A stretch of 64,000 nucleotides of DNA from Beijerinckiaceae bacterium. Its GTDB lineage: Bacteria; Pseudomonadota; Alphaproteobacteria; Rhizobiales; Beijerinckiaceae. Made by a program: the position numbers and the translations under genes. How positions within the stretch are numbered: position 1 is the stretch's first letter; each line of letters starts with the position of its first letter. Below, piece by piece: positions 54,609-63,302 of the stretch. Under the pieces are notes generated by a model. That model was given only the letters and a program-made list of their open reading frames with translations. It was not told the DNA's origin and did not search any database. Location: assembly GCA_009773635.1 (NCBI GenBank), contig WSYC01000009.1, forward strand, positions 1 to 64,000, written 5' to 3'.

Positions 54609-55912
54609 GCACCATCATGAAGCTTCGGCTGACCATCGAAAATCAGGATTCGCTGCCGGACGGTGGTCCGCTGACCTATACGCTCACCGGGCGGCGCGGC
54701 ATCGACATCGGCCGGGATTCGCACCTTGACTGGGTGCTGCCTGATGCCTCGCGCGTGATTTCCGGCAAGCATTGCGAAATCCGGTTTCGGGAAGGCGGCT
54801 ACTGGCTGCACGACGTCTCCAGCAACGGCACCTACCTCAACGGTGCCGCTTCGCGCCTCGCCGAGCCACGCCGGTTGCGCGAGGGCGACCGGCTCGAAAT
54901 CGGCCCGTATCTGATCGCGGTTTCCGTGAGCGGCGATGACGCTGCCGGGGACGAACCGGTGCCCCCCTCGATCGGGAGCATCCGGCCGGTGCAGGCGATG
55001 CCCATGCAGGATCTCTGGGGTGTGGACGAGCCGGTCGCGCCGCATACGCCGGTGACGCGGGACCGCAGCGCGCGCCCGGTATCGGATTTCGATTTCATGG
55101 ACAGCGCCGGGGATATCCCCGTGCCGATCGAGCCTGATCCGGTCGCAAAAGCGATCTGGCCCAATCCGGCAACGCCGGCTTCCGTGCCAAGCGATCTTGA
55201 TTGGGGTCTGCCGCCCGCGGTGGTGAGCCCGCCTGTTCAGGTGGCCGAGGCTTTCGCCGAACCGCCCGCTGCTCCGGCGCAGATTGATGCACCACTCCCG
55301 CCGCGCGTTGTGCCTCCGGCCAACGTGGATGACAGCGCGCGCTTTATTGCCCTGTTCGAGAAGGGCGCCGGCCTGCCGCCGGGTGCGCTGAAGAGCCGCC
55401 CGCCGGAGGAACTCGCGGAAGAACTGGGCCGCATGATGCTGGCCGTCACCAGCGAGCTGAAGACCCTGATGCAGGCGCGTGCTGAGTCAAAGGGCGCGAT
55501 GCGCAGCGCCAACCACACCAGCGTGCAGGCGCTCGACAACAACCCCATTCCCTTTGCGCCGACGGCGGAAGACGCCCTGCGCCTGATGCTCGCACGGCAG
55601 GGACGGAGCTATCTTTCCGGTGAGGCGGCGATCGCCAAAACCTTCGCCGCGCTCAAGGCGCATCAGATGGACACCTTCGTGGCCATGCAGGGCGCGCTCG
55701 ACGGGCTGCTCCATGAACTCGATCCCACCGAAATCGAGCAGGCCGCCGAGCCCGACAGCGGCATCGAGAAGCTGCTCGGGGCCCGCAAGGCCCGGCTATG
55801 GGATCTCTATCGAACCCGCTGGCAGGCACTCTCGGTCAGTCACCCGGACGGGCTGCGCGGGGCGTTCATGAGCCTCTTCACCGCCCGGTATGACCGGCGC
55901 GCGGGGTCATAG
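54605..55912 (+). CDS. tagH: T6SS-associated FHA-domain protein (TagH/Fha-like)
   Basis: This is a 435-aa protein with an N-terminal FHA domain (phosphothreonine-binding) at about 30-100: GR at 36-37, SGKH at 53-56 and SSNGT at 72-76. A proline/acid-rich linker (about 120-250) follows. The C-terminal VI_FHA block runs from about 270 (PPEELAEELGRMMLAVTSEL, NPIPFAPTAEDALRLMLARQ, GIEKLLGARKARLWDLYRTR). In Pseudomonas the FHA protein is phosphorylated by PpkA to switch on secretion. It ends 4 bp before convergent ppkA. Confidence 0.88.
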   Translation: MSTIMKLRLTIENQDSLPDGGPLTYTLTGRRGIDIGRDSHLDWVLPDASRVISGKHCEIRFREGGYWLHDVSSNGTYLNGAASRLAEPRRLREGDRLEIGPYLIAVSVSGDDAAGDEPVPPSIGSIRPVQAMPMQDLWGVDEPVAPHTPVTRDRSARPVSDFDFMDSAGDIPVPIEPDPVAKAIWPNPATPASVPSDLDWGLPPAVVSPPVQVAEAFAEPPAAPAQIDAPLPPRVVPPANVDDSARFIALFEKGAGLPPGALKSRPPEELAEELGRMMLAVTSELKTLMQARAESKGAMRSANHTSVQALDNNPIPFAPTAEDALRLMLARQGRSYLSGEAAIAKTFAALKAHQMDTFVAMQGALDGLLHELDPTEIEQAAEPDSGIEKLLGARKARLWDLYRTRWQALSVSHPDGLRGAFMSLFTARYDRRAGS

Positions 55913-55916
55913 GTCA

Positions 55917-58016
55917 TCATCCCTCGGAACGCAGATACTGCCGGATAATTGTTACCCCGCCCGCCTCCGGCGCGAGGTCTTTTGCGAGGTCCGGGAAGAC
56001 CTCCGAAGCGTAGCTGCGCGACCGGCCCTGAAGCGAGCGCGGCTTCTGCGGCGAGAGGATCACGATCACGAGCCGCGCACGCTTTTCCGCCCGCCCGGCA
56101 GGTATCGCCGGGAGCGTGATCGTGCTGTCGCGCGAACCGGGACGTGACTGGACGGGCAGCGCTTCCACGACACCATCATCATTGACGAGAACGGCGCTGG
56201 CGGTGCGGAAACCGACGCCGGCAATCACGCCCTCCAGGCTCTGCCCTGCCTTCGGGTTCAGGGTCGGGAAGCGGAGCTGTGCATCCCGGTTCTGGTCGCC
56301 CGGAATGGCCCGCAGAAACTCGACTGCCGGGCACTGGGCGGTGCTGACAGGCCGGAACTGGATATTCGCATCGAAGCCCATCGCGGCGGTAAATGCGGTG
56401 TCGAAGGCTTCGATCAGCCGCGAATCCGCGCCGAAGGCCTCGATATCGGCTTTGTTCGGTCCGGCGCTACGGAGCGAAACCGCGAGGCAGGGCATCGCCG
56501 GGTAGCGTGCCAGAAAAGCTTCCGCCGAACCGGCTCGTGGCGACGGGGGCGGAGGCGTGACCATCGCGACCGTTGGTGATGGCGGTGCCACCTCCGGTGT
56601 CACGGGCGGGCGAGGCAGGGTCGGCTGAGGCACGGGTGTTTCAACTGCCGTCGTCGTGGACAAGGTCGGCCGACCGATAACGGGCGGCGGCGGCAAGGCG
56701 GGAAGAGGATCGGCGGGAAGAGGATCGGCAGGCAGCGGATCGGTCGAGCCCGGCCCGGTTGCAGCCTGTTCAGGCGTGTCAGGATTATCGGGTGGCGGGG
56801 GCTCCTTGATCTGGAGCGTGGTCTTGTTGGCTGACAGAAGGCCGGGTTTGGGCAGCGGCAGATACGGATCACCGTCAAGGTCAGTCGTCCCGCCACTCCG
56901 ACCCGTCAGGTTCGGCAGCCAGAACAGCGCGGCCGGAATGGCGGCCCCGGCGAGCAGGGTTGCGGCGACGGCGGCAACGATCAACCCGCGCGAGCGTCGA
57001 GGTCCCGTCTGCTGCGCGGCCTCGATCGCGCCAAGCTGGCCGCGGCGGCGGCGCGGCAGAATCCGTTCGTCCTGATCCGGATGAGAGGTTTGCCCGATTT
57101 CGGAAACGGCCGCGAGCGCGACCGGTTTGCCGATTGCTTGGGCTCGCGTGCGCACCTCGACCATGCTGGCAGGCCGGTCATCCGGCAGCGGCTGGAGCAT
57201 GGCGGCAAGCAGGGGGGCGAGCGCAGGCGGCACTCCATCAAGCGCCGGCACGACCCGCCGGCGATCGATGGTTTCGGCGTGATTGCTGCCCATATCGATT
57301 GCCTTGCCGCCGGCGGCTTCGGCGATCACCAGCGCGAGGCTGTAGATATCCGATTTCGGCGTGACATCGCCGCCGAAGAGCCCGAGCTGTTCAGGCGAGA
57401 CATAGCTGAATTTGCCGGCAAAGCTGTCGCCGATGACAGTTTCGGCACCAAAACGGGTCGATTTGGCGATACCGAAATCGATGATTTTCGCACGCCGAAT
57501 GTCGCCTGCGGGAACAATCACATTGTCCGGCGACATATCACGGTGGACGATGCCGATCTCATGCGCCGCACCGAGCCCCGCCGCGAGGCGATCGAGCAGC
57601 AGGAGGCACTCCGGCAGGGGCAGCGGGCCGCGTTTCAAAATTTCCGACAGCGGTTCGCCATCGACGAATTCCATCGCCAGATACGGGCGGCGCAGATCGG
57701 GGTCGATGGCGACGACAAAATAGCGGATGATGGCGGCGTGGTTGAGGTGATGGAGCGCCGAGGCTTCCTTGCGGAACAGCGCGAGCGCGGCGTCATTGCC
57801 GACCATATCCGGCCGGATGACCTTGATCGCCACCGCGTCACCGGTTTCGATGACGTGGCCGCGATAGACCTCGCCCATGCCCCCCGTGGCGATCAGAAGG
57901 TCGATCTCATAGGTGCCGTTGAGGCGCGTTCCCGCGGGCAAGCCGCCGCTATCGGCAGCGCCGGCACGCACGGCAATGCGCGTGGCATCGACCGGGCTCT
58001 GTGCGTCATCCGCCAT
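55917..58016 (-). CDS. ppkA: T6SS serine/threonine protein kinase PpkA
   Basis: This is a 699-aa membrane kinase. The cytoplasmic kinase domain is at about 35-300: glycine loop ATGGMGEVYRG (43-53), Lys65 (AIKV), catalytic HRD with D160 and N165, DFG at 180-182, and the activation segment SYVSPEQLGLF. One membrane helix is at about 344-367. A proline-rich periplasmic linker follows, with three DPLPA repeats. The C-terminal domain (about 515-699) is of unassigned type and may sense envelope signals. It probably phosphorylates the FHA protein. Its start overlaps pppA by 11 nt. Confidence 0.9.
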   Translation of the reverse strand: MADDAQSPVDATRIAVRAGAADSGGLPAGTRLNGTYEIDLLIATGGMGEVYRGHVIETGDAVAIKVIRPDMVGNDAALALFRKEASALHHLNHAAIIRYFVVAIDPDLRRPYLAMEFVDGEPLSEILKRGPLPLPECLLLLDRLAAGLGAAHEIGIVHRDMSPDNVIVPAGDIRRAKIIDFGIAKSTRFGAETVIGDSFAGKFSYVSPEQLGLFGGDVTPKSDIYSLALVIAEAAGGKAIDMGSNHAETIDRRRVVPALDGVPPALAPLLAAMLQPLPDDRPASMVEVRTRAQAIGKPVALAAVSEIGQTSHPDQDERILPRRRRGQLGAIEAAQQTGPRRSRGLIVAAVAATLLAGAAIPAALFWLPNLTGRSGGTTDLDGDPYLPLPKPGLLSANKTTLQIKEPPPPDNPDTPEQAATGPGSTDPLPADPLPADPLPALPPPPVIGRPTLSTTTAVETPVPQPTLPRPPVTPEVAPPSPTVAMVTPPPPSPRAGSAEAFLARYPAMPCLAVSLRSAGPNKADIEAFGADSRLIEAFDTAFTAAMGFDANIQFRPVSTAQCPAVEFLRAIPGDQNRDAQLRFPTLNPKAGQSLEGVIAGVGFRTASAVLVNDDGVVEALPVQSRPGSRDSTITLPAIPAGRAEKRARLVIVILSPQKPRSLQGRSRSYASEVFPDLAKDLAPEAGGVTIIRQYLRSEG
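56700..56744. repeat. three tandem 15-bp repeats inside ppkA
   Basis: GGGAAGAGGATCGGC occurs twice exactly (56700-56714, 56715-56729) and once in degenerate form (56730-56744). It encodes three copies of DPLPA in the periplasmic linker of PpkA. Slippage would change linker length in 5-residue steps without breaking the frame. Confidence 0.8.
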
Positions 58017-58854
58017 GGTGCGCCTTTCTCAAGGCCAGCTGCACGGTCTGCTCGCGCATCGGTCTTTCGCCGCGCGCCGGTTTATCAAGGCCCTCCCGTC
58101 GCTCTGATAGCGGGGAGGCCGGGCGAACGCCAACCAGAATGACCGTGACATTGTCGCTCGCCCCCTCGCGCAAGGTCGCGCCGATCAGCGCTTCCGCTGC
58201 CTCATCCAGCGAACGGCCGGAGAGTATCGACAGGATTTCGGCGTCGGAGAGATGGGTTGTCAACCCGTCCGAGCAGAGGAGGTAAATATCCCCCGACTGG
58301 ATGGAGCCGCTCCTGTATTCGAGATCGACGGCATCGTCGACGCCGATGGCCCGTGTGATGACGTTGCGACGCGGCCAGACGCGGGCCTCTTCCGGGGTCA
58401 GCGTGCCCTGCCGCAAGAGGTCCGCCGCTTCGGTGTGATCGTCGGTCAGCAGCGTGAGTGCCCGGTCGCGCAGGCGGTAGATGCGGCTGTCGCCGGCCCA
58501 GGCGCACAGAAGTGCCTGATCGTGGATGAGCAATGCCGCGAGCGTGGTGCCGAGCGCGCTGCCGTTCTCCCGGACGAAGCGGCGCAGGGCGTGGTTGGCC
58601 CGTGTGACGCCCGCGTCGAAGGTGTCGCGGAATTCCATCAGGCTCGAAAATCCTGTCAGGCCGGTCAGGGCCTCGATCACGGTGCGGCTGGCGTGGCGTC
58701 CGTCCTTGAGGCCGCCGACGCCATCCGCCACGGCAAAAAGCCCCGCACCGGCATCGACGAGATAATCATCCTGATTTTCCTCGCGCACATGGCCGACGTG
58801 GCTGACGCCGCGTGCGTCGAGGATGAAGGGATCGAAAACTCCGGCTGGGGTCAT
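58006..58854 (-). CDS. pppA: T6SS PP2C-type phosphatase PppA
   Basis: This is a 282-aa PPM/PP2C metal-dependent phosphatase that reverses PpkA signalling. Motifs are VGHVREENQDDYLVD (ENQD at 26-29), LFAVADGVGGLKDG (D44, G45), CAWAGDSRIYRLRD and LLCSDGLTTHLSD, with late SDNVTVILV holding the last metal Asp. There is no membrane segment. The start is coupled to the tagF stop (ATGA), and the end overlaps ppkA by 11 nt. Confidence 0.92.
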   Translation of the reverse strand: MTPAGVFDPFILDARGVSHVGHVREENQDDYLVDAGAGLFAVADGVGGLKDGRHASRTVIEALTGLTGFSSLMEFRDTFDAGVTRANHALRRFVRENGSALGTTLAALLIHDQALLCAWAGDSRIYRLRDRALTLLTDDHTEAADLLRQGTLTPEEARVWPRRNVITRAIGVDDAVDLEYRSGSIQSGDIYLLCSDGLTTHLSDAEILSILSGRSLDEAAEALIGATLREGASDNVTVILVGVRPASPLSERREGLDKPARGERPMREQTVQLALRKAHHGG

Positions 58855-59570
58855 GGCGCGTCTCCCGCAGGATCAAAGCGCCCGGATAGCATGGCAGCGA
58901 AGGTTTCGTCGCCAAGCAAGCTCGCCATGCCGATAAGGCGTGGTGGATAATCCTGCCCGCCGGAGGTCCACCAGCGCGAGGCGGAAGCCTCGGCGCGTCG
59001 GGTCTCGCTTGCAAGCAGCCGCTGCATCTGGCCTGTCATGAAGGCATCGGGAGACCCGCCTTCAGCGCCACCCGGCGAGATGAAGGCCGCCGGTTCAGCA
59101 GGGGGCACGTCGCGCGTTGGCGGCATCGGCAGGGCGTGCAGCGCCGCCAGAAAGGCGTCGTAGCTGGCGCCGGGTTCGAGCACGCTCAGGCAGAGCGTTT
59201 CGAGCGTAGCGAGCGCTGCCTCGGACCCGCTGTCACCGGGGGGCATGAAGCCGCGCCCCTCGGACGCGAGCGCCAGAACCGTCAGCGGGAAATAACGCCC
59301 GGCACCGTCGACGCTTGGCATCATCACGCCGATCGCTTCCCGGCCCAGCACTTTCGCGCCGCACCAGAACCGCCAGATCGGCGCGCTGAGAAACGCGCGG
59401 ACCCAATCCCGGTCGAGCGTCTGCCGGCTCTGGGCGATACCGCGCTGGAGCCAGGCCTCCCAGGGGGAGAGCACCGCCTGCGGCAGGCCGACGGCAACAA
59501 AATCGCGTTTGGCGGGAAGTTTTCCGAAGATGCCGTATGTCACCTTTGCGTGGGGGGTGCCGAGGGTCAT
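58851..59570 (-). CDS. tagF: T6SS post-translational repressor TagF (ImpM)
   Basis: This is a 239-aa TagF. Family signature YGIFGKLPAKRDFVAVGLPQ is followed by the PWEAWLQRGIAQSR segment, and WRFWCGAKVLGREAIGVMMP then SVDGAGRYFPLTVLA. TagF holds back secretion by binding the FHA protein, independently of phosphorylation. It is coupled to tssM upstream and pppA downstream by 4-nt overlaps. In some species TagF and PppA are one protein; here they are separate but adjacent. Confidence 0.92.
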   Translation of the reverse strand: MTLGTPHAKVTYGIFGKLPAKRDFVAVGLPQAVLSPWEAWLQRGIAQSRQTLDRDWVRAFLSAPIWRFWCGAKVLGREAIGVMMPSVDGAGRYFPLTVLALASEGRGFMPPGDSGSEAALATLETLCLSVLEPGASYDAFLAALHALPMPPTRDVPPAEPAAFISPGGAEGGSPDAFMTGQMQRLLASETRRAEASASRWWTSGGQDYPPRLIGMASLLGDETFAAMLSGRFDPAGDAP

Positions 59571-62500
59571 TGCGCCCCCGGGCAGCGGAATTCACGCAGG
59601 ATGGTCGAGGTGATCGGGTTGATGCCGGCGGGGGCGTTGAGGGCATAGGCCACCTCGCCGCCGCTGGTCTGGAACCGCGCCATCACGGTTTCACCCGCGC
59701 GCTGCACGCTCGCACCATCCATGAGGCGGAAGAATCCCCACGGCCCGTCCTTGCGGGTCACGCTTTCACGGCCCGTGAAATCGCGGACGATGACGGCGGT
59801 CTTCTGCAGGCCGGCAGGGCCGGGCCACTGCATCTGCGTCGGGGCGACCGGCGCCTTCGGCTGGGCCGGCGGCGGGGTCGGCGCGCCGAAGATCGACTGG
59901 AACGGCGAGGGCGGCTGCGCGCCTTCCAGCGCATCCGTCGCGACGATCGCACCGTTCACTTCGAGCCGCACCTGGCTTGCGCCGGCGGGGATCGTCATAT
60001 TGCGTGCCACGAACGCAAACCCCGCCGCGCCGGTGCGCAGATAGGTCTCGCGGATCGCCGCCGCGCGCTGGAAATCACGCAGGACGGCCGGCGAAAGCTG
60101 GCGACCGACGGGGCTCGTCGGGTTCCAGACCCATTCGCGTTTCGTCGTATCGGCGTAAGATGCGAGGTTGACCTGAAAGAAGCGGTCGATGACGCCGTTG
60201 GTCGCGAAGAGGCGCTCGAAATCCGGCACGGTGATCTCTGCTGCCGCACCTTTGGCGAAGGGATATTTGCCGGTGGTCGCGGCGCGGCAGACCTCGGTCA
60301 CCTGCTCGGCGAGCGCGCGGTTGAGCCGGGCGACGGTCGAGCCGGTCGCGTCCTGATCGAAAGCGTTCGCGGCGCGTTGCAGCAGCACCGAGAACGGCGG
60401 CGGCAGGCGCGTCGTGTTGCCGCTGAGCGATTGCAGATGCGTGCGGAACATCTGCGATGCACCGGCGGCCTGGGCCGGGTCCTGCATCGCCATCAGGCTC
60501 TTGTGGATGTCCGAGAGGTTGGTGATGACGTCATCGATGATCTTGCGCCCGCCTTGCGCTTCCACGACGACATGCATCGGGCGGAAGGCGGCCTCGATCT
60601 CGGCGCCGGGCACCATGCCGGGCGGGAAGGGCAGCTTGGCAGGCGCGGGCGGCGGGGTTGAACCCGCAGGCTTCGGCTTCTCACGTGTCAGCTGGGTTTC
60701 GAGCTTGATGGACTCGAACAGCGCGATCAGCGGCGATGTCGCGCGGGCGGCGGCATCGAGCGCGACATAGCGCGGCCTGTCGGCGGTCAGCGCCTTGATG
60801 GAGAGCCGCGCGAGCGATTTCTCCCAGGTGCGGATGAATTCGGCATTGTAGCGTTGCAGCATCGCGGGCTCGAACTCGTCGAACTGGCGTTGCAGCGTCG
60901 CCTGATCGGCAACCGCGCCGAGGAGCTTGCGATCCTTCTCGACAATGCCGCGAACCTCTGCGAGGCGACCGAGGAAGATCTCGTGAAACCCGTCGTAGGT
61001 GAAGAGAAACGGCACACGGACGCTTTCCAGCCCTTCGCCGCCCTGGGCCTCGAACACGCGTTCGCCGTCCTGCCCGGCCTTGGCCTTGGCGTTCCAGTCC
61101 CGGCTCGCCTGCTGCGCGGCAAAGCCCCGCATCAGCTCGAAGCCGCGTTCGACGACGCCGAGGCGGCCGAGGGTTTTCTGCGTCTCCTGAATGAGCGCGT
61201 CATCGAGCGCGACGGCGCGTTCAGCCACCGGCGGATCGAAGGCCAGCATGGCGTCGAGGTGTTCGGTGAGTACGCGACGGCCATCCGCATTGGCAGCGCC
61301 CGGAAACAGGTTCTGCTCCCAATCGGCCTGAAGGAAGGTCTTCAGCTTGGCCTTGTCCATGGCTTCGCGACCGCCGAGCATCAGGTAAGCGGGCAGTGCC
61401 TGGAAGGCATAGCCGGCATCCTGCTCGCGGGCGCGCAGCTCGGTTTCGAGCCGGTAAATCAGGCGCGGCCGGAAGTGACGTTCGAGCGCATTGTGATACG
61501 CGGTTTCGGCCGCCGAATTCAGTCGTTCGCGCTGGCTGAGGCCGAAGGTCTCGGCGGTCGGTGTCGCCATGTCGCGTTCGGCATAGCCGCCGGGGAGCGC
61601 ACGCAGGTGCTGGAGATGACGCAGCGGCCGGCTGAGATCACCGTCGCTGATGATCGTCTCGGCGCTGATATCCTCGCCGATCTGCTTGTAGCGCGTCGCG
61701 TTCTGGAAGGTCGCGCCAATCAGCCCGTCGTTGCGCGAATAGCTGATCCACCACGCGGCGAGCGCGCCGAAGGTGACGAGCGCCAGCGCCGCATAGGCTG
61801 CCATGCGCGCGATCGACATCCGTCTCACAGCCGCGCGGTTGGTCGAGACCCAGCCCGCTTCGCCGACAATGACGTTGGTGATGAGATCGGTGAGGAAGTA
61901 GCTCTTGCCGGTGCCGGAATAGCCGGCATCCGCGCGGTCTTCCGTGCCGAAGGAGCGGTTGAGCGCGCCGATCAGCCGGTCGATCGGCGTGCCCTGCTGG
62001 GTGCCGGAGGTGAAATAGAAGCCGCGCAGCGTCGCATTGGCGTGGTAGCGCGTCGGCTCGAAGATGCGCGAGAGGAAATCGGTGATCGCGCCCTTGCTCG
62101 CGGCCATCTGGCTCGGGAAGCCGAGCAGCTTGACCTTGGCGGCCGGCGTCGGCTCGTCCTGCAGGCGGTCCATCATGTCGAGGTTGAGGCGCTCGATCAG
62201 GAGGTCGAATTCCTCACCGACCTCGCCGACCCTGTTCTCGGTCTTGTCGTCGGTCTGGAAGGTCGCGCCCCACACCGCCTTGCGGCCGGTCTCGTTGAGA
62301 TGGCCGAAGAATTCGCTGAACCCGGCAACAAGATCGGCCTTGGTGAACAGCGCATAGACCGGGAAATCCACCTTGAGTTCGTCATGTAGCTCGATGAGCC
62401 GCGCGCGGATGGCATCGGCATGCTGCTGGACGAGCGCCGGGCCGCCGGTGATCACATCTTCAAGGCTGATGCAGAGGAGGACGCCGTTGATCGGCTGGCG

Positions 62501-63115
62501 CGGGCGGTTCTCGCGCAGCAGCGTCAGGAAGGAGCGCCAGCTTTTCGCGTCGCCCTTCGCATCCGAATCCTGCGTCGTGTAGCGGCCGGCGGTATCGAGC
62601 AGCACGGCTTCCTCGGTGAACCACCAATCGCAATAACGCGTGCCGCCGACACCCGCGATCGCGGCGGGGGAGAGCCCGCGCGCCAGCGGGAACTTCAGCC
62701 CGGCATTGACCAGCGCCGTCGTCTTGCCGGCACCGGGCGGGCCGATGATGACATACCAGGGCAGGTCGTAGAGATAATCGCCGTTGGCGCTGCCGGTCTT
62801 GCGCAGGGTTGCGAGCGCATCTTTCATCCGCTCGCCGAGCACGGCGCCGTCGCCGGTTTCCTCGATGGTCTCGTCGGTTTCGCCAAGGCTCTTCTCGAGC
62901 TGCGCCTGCGCCTTCCTGCGCCTGAGGATTGCAAGGCCGATCAGGCCGCCGGTGATTGCGAGGATAAGCAGCACAAGGCTCAAGCGCACCCAGAGCGGAT
63001 CGAACGGGTGAACGCCGCCGATCGCGACCAGCGGTCCGGCAAACCAGATCAGCAGACATAGGGCTGCAGCGCCAATGGCGGAAGCGAGCATGAGGAGAAG
63101 CATTCGGGTCGTCAT
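59567..63115 (-). CDS. tssM: type VI secretion membrane subunit TssM (IcmF)
   Basis: This is a 1182-aa inner-membrane anchor spanning to the outer membrane complex. Two N-terminal membrane helices are at about 4-26 and 44-64. The cytoplasmic NTPase domain has Walker A GPPGAGKT (125-132), with LLDTAGRYT soon after. A third helix lies near 445 (YAALALVTFGALAAWWISY), then a large periplasmic domain to the C-terminus. An upstream GTG at 63124 would add three residues. It is coupled to tagF. Length is typical and the nucleotide motif is intact. Confidence 0.95.
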   Translation of the reverse strand: MTTRMLLLMLASAIGAAALCLLIWFAGPLVAIGGVHPFDPLWVRLSLVLLILAITGGLIGLAILRRRKAQAQLEKSLGETDETIEETGDGAVLGERMKDALATLRKTGSANGDYLYDLPWYVIIGPPGAGKTTALVNAGLKFPLARGLSPAAIAGVGGTRYCDWWFTEEAVLLDTAGRYTTQDSDAKGDAKSWRSFLTLLRENRPRQPINGVLLCISLEDVITGGPALVQQHADAIRARLIELHDELKVDFPVYALFTKADLVAGFSEFFGHLNETGRKAVWGATFQTDDKTENRVGEVGEEFDLLIERLNLDMMDRLQDEPTPAAKVKLLGFPSQMAASKGAITDFLSRIFEPTRYHANATLRGFYFTSGTQQGTPIDRLIGALNRSFGTEDRADAGYSGTGKSYFLTDLITNVIVGEAGWVSTNRAAVRRMSIARMAAYAALALVTFGALAAWWISYSRNDGLIGATFQNATRYKQIGEDISAETIISDGDLSRPLRHLQHLRALPGGYAERDMATPTAETFGLSQRERLNSAAETAYHNALERHFRPRLIYRLETELRAREQDAGYAFQALPAYLMLGGREAMDKAKLKTFLQADWEQNLFPGAANADGRRVLTEHLDAMLAFDPPVAERAVALDDALIQETQKTLGRLGVVERGFELMRGFAAQQASRDWNAKAKAGQDGERVFEAQGGEGLESVRVPFLFTYDGFHEIFLGRLAEVRGIVEKDRKLLGAVADQATLQRQFDEFEPAMLQRYNAEFIRTWEKSLARLSIKALTADRPRYVALDAAARATSPLIALFESIKLETQLTREKPKPAGSTPPPAPAKLPFPPGMVPGAEIEAAFRPMHVVVEAQGGRKIIDDVITNLSDIHKSLMAMQDPAQAAGASQMFRTHLQSLSGNTTRLPPPFSVLLQRAANAFDQDATGSTVARLNRALAEQVTEVCRAATTGKYPFAKGAAAEITVPDFERLFATNGVIDRFFQVNLASYADTTKREWVWNPTSPVGRQLSPAVLRDFQRAAAIRETYLRTGAAGFAFVARNMTIPAGASQVRLEVNGAIVATDALEGAQPPSPFQSIFGAPTPPPAQPKAPVAPTQMQWPGPAGLQKTAVIVRDFTGRESVTRKDGPWGFFRLMDGASVQRAGETVMARFQTSGGEVAYALNAPAGINPITSTILREFRCPGAQ

Positions 63116-63149
63116 GGCGTGCACTCGGTGCCGGAAATGGCGGGGTTAG

Positions 63150-63250
63150 AGCCTGTTGCGCGGAAGCGGAACCCGGTTTTGCACGACACCATGCAGCAAA
63201 ACTGTGAGCTAGAGCACGGTCCCGATCCTGCCGGACCAAAACCTGCTTCA
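63150..63250. repeat. Rhizobiales-type intergenic repeat between tssL and tssM
   Basis: On the minus strand CCGTGCTCTAGCTCACAGTT, then TTGCTGCATGG, CCGGGTTCCGCTTCCGCGCA and AGGCTCTAA resembles a dispersed repeat type of Rhizobiales (GCTCTAG ends, CCGGTTCC core). It fills most of the 178-bp gap between tssL and tssM and carries no gene. Assignment is by recognition only. Confidence 0.5.
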
Positions 63251-63302
63251 AGGGAGAATTTCGCGAGGGTGGATAATTCAGGGTTCACGGGCAATTCCTG
63301 TT

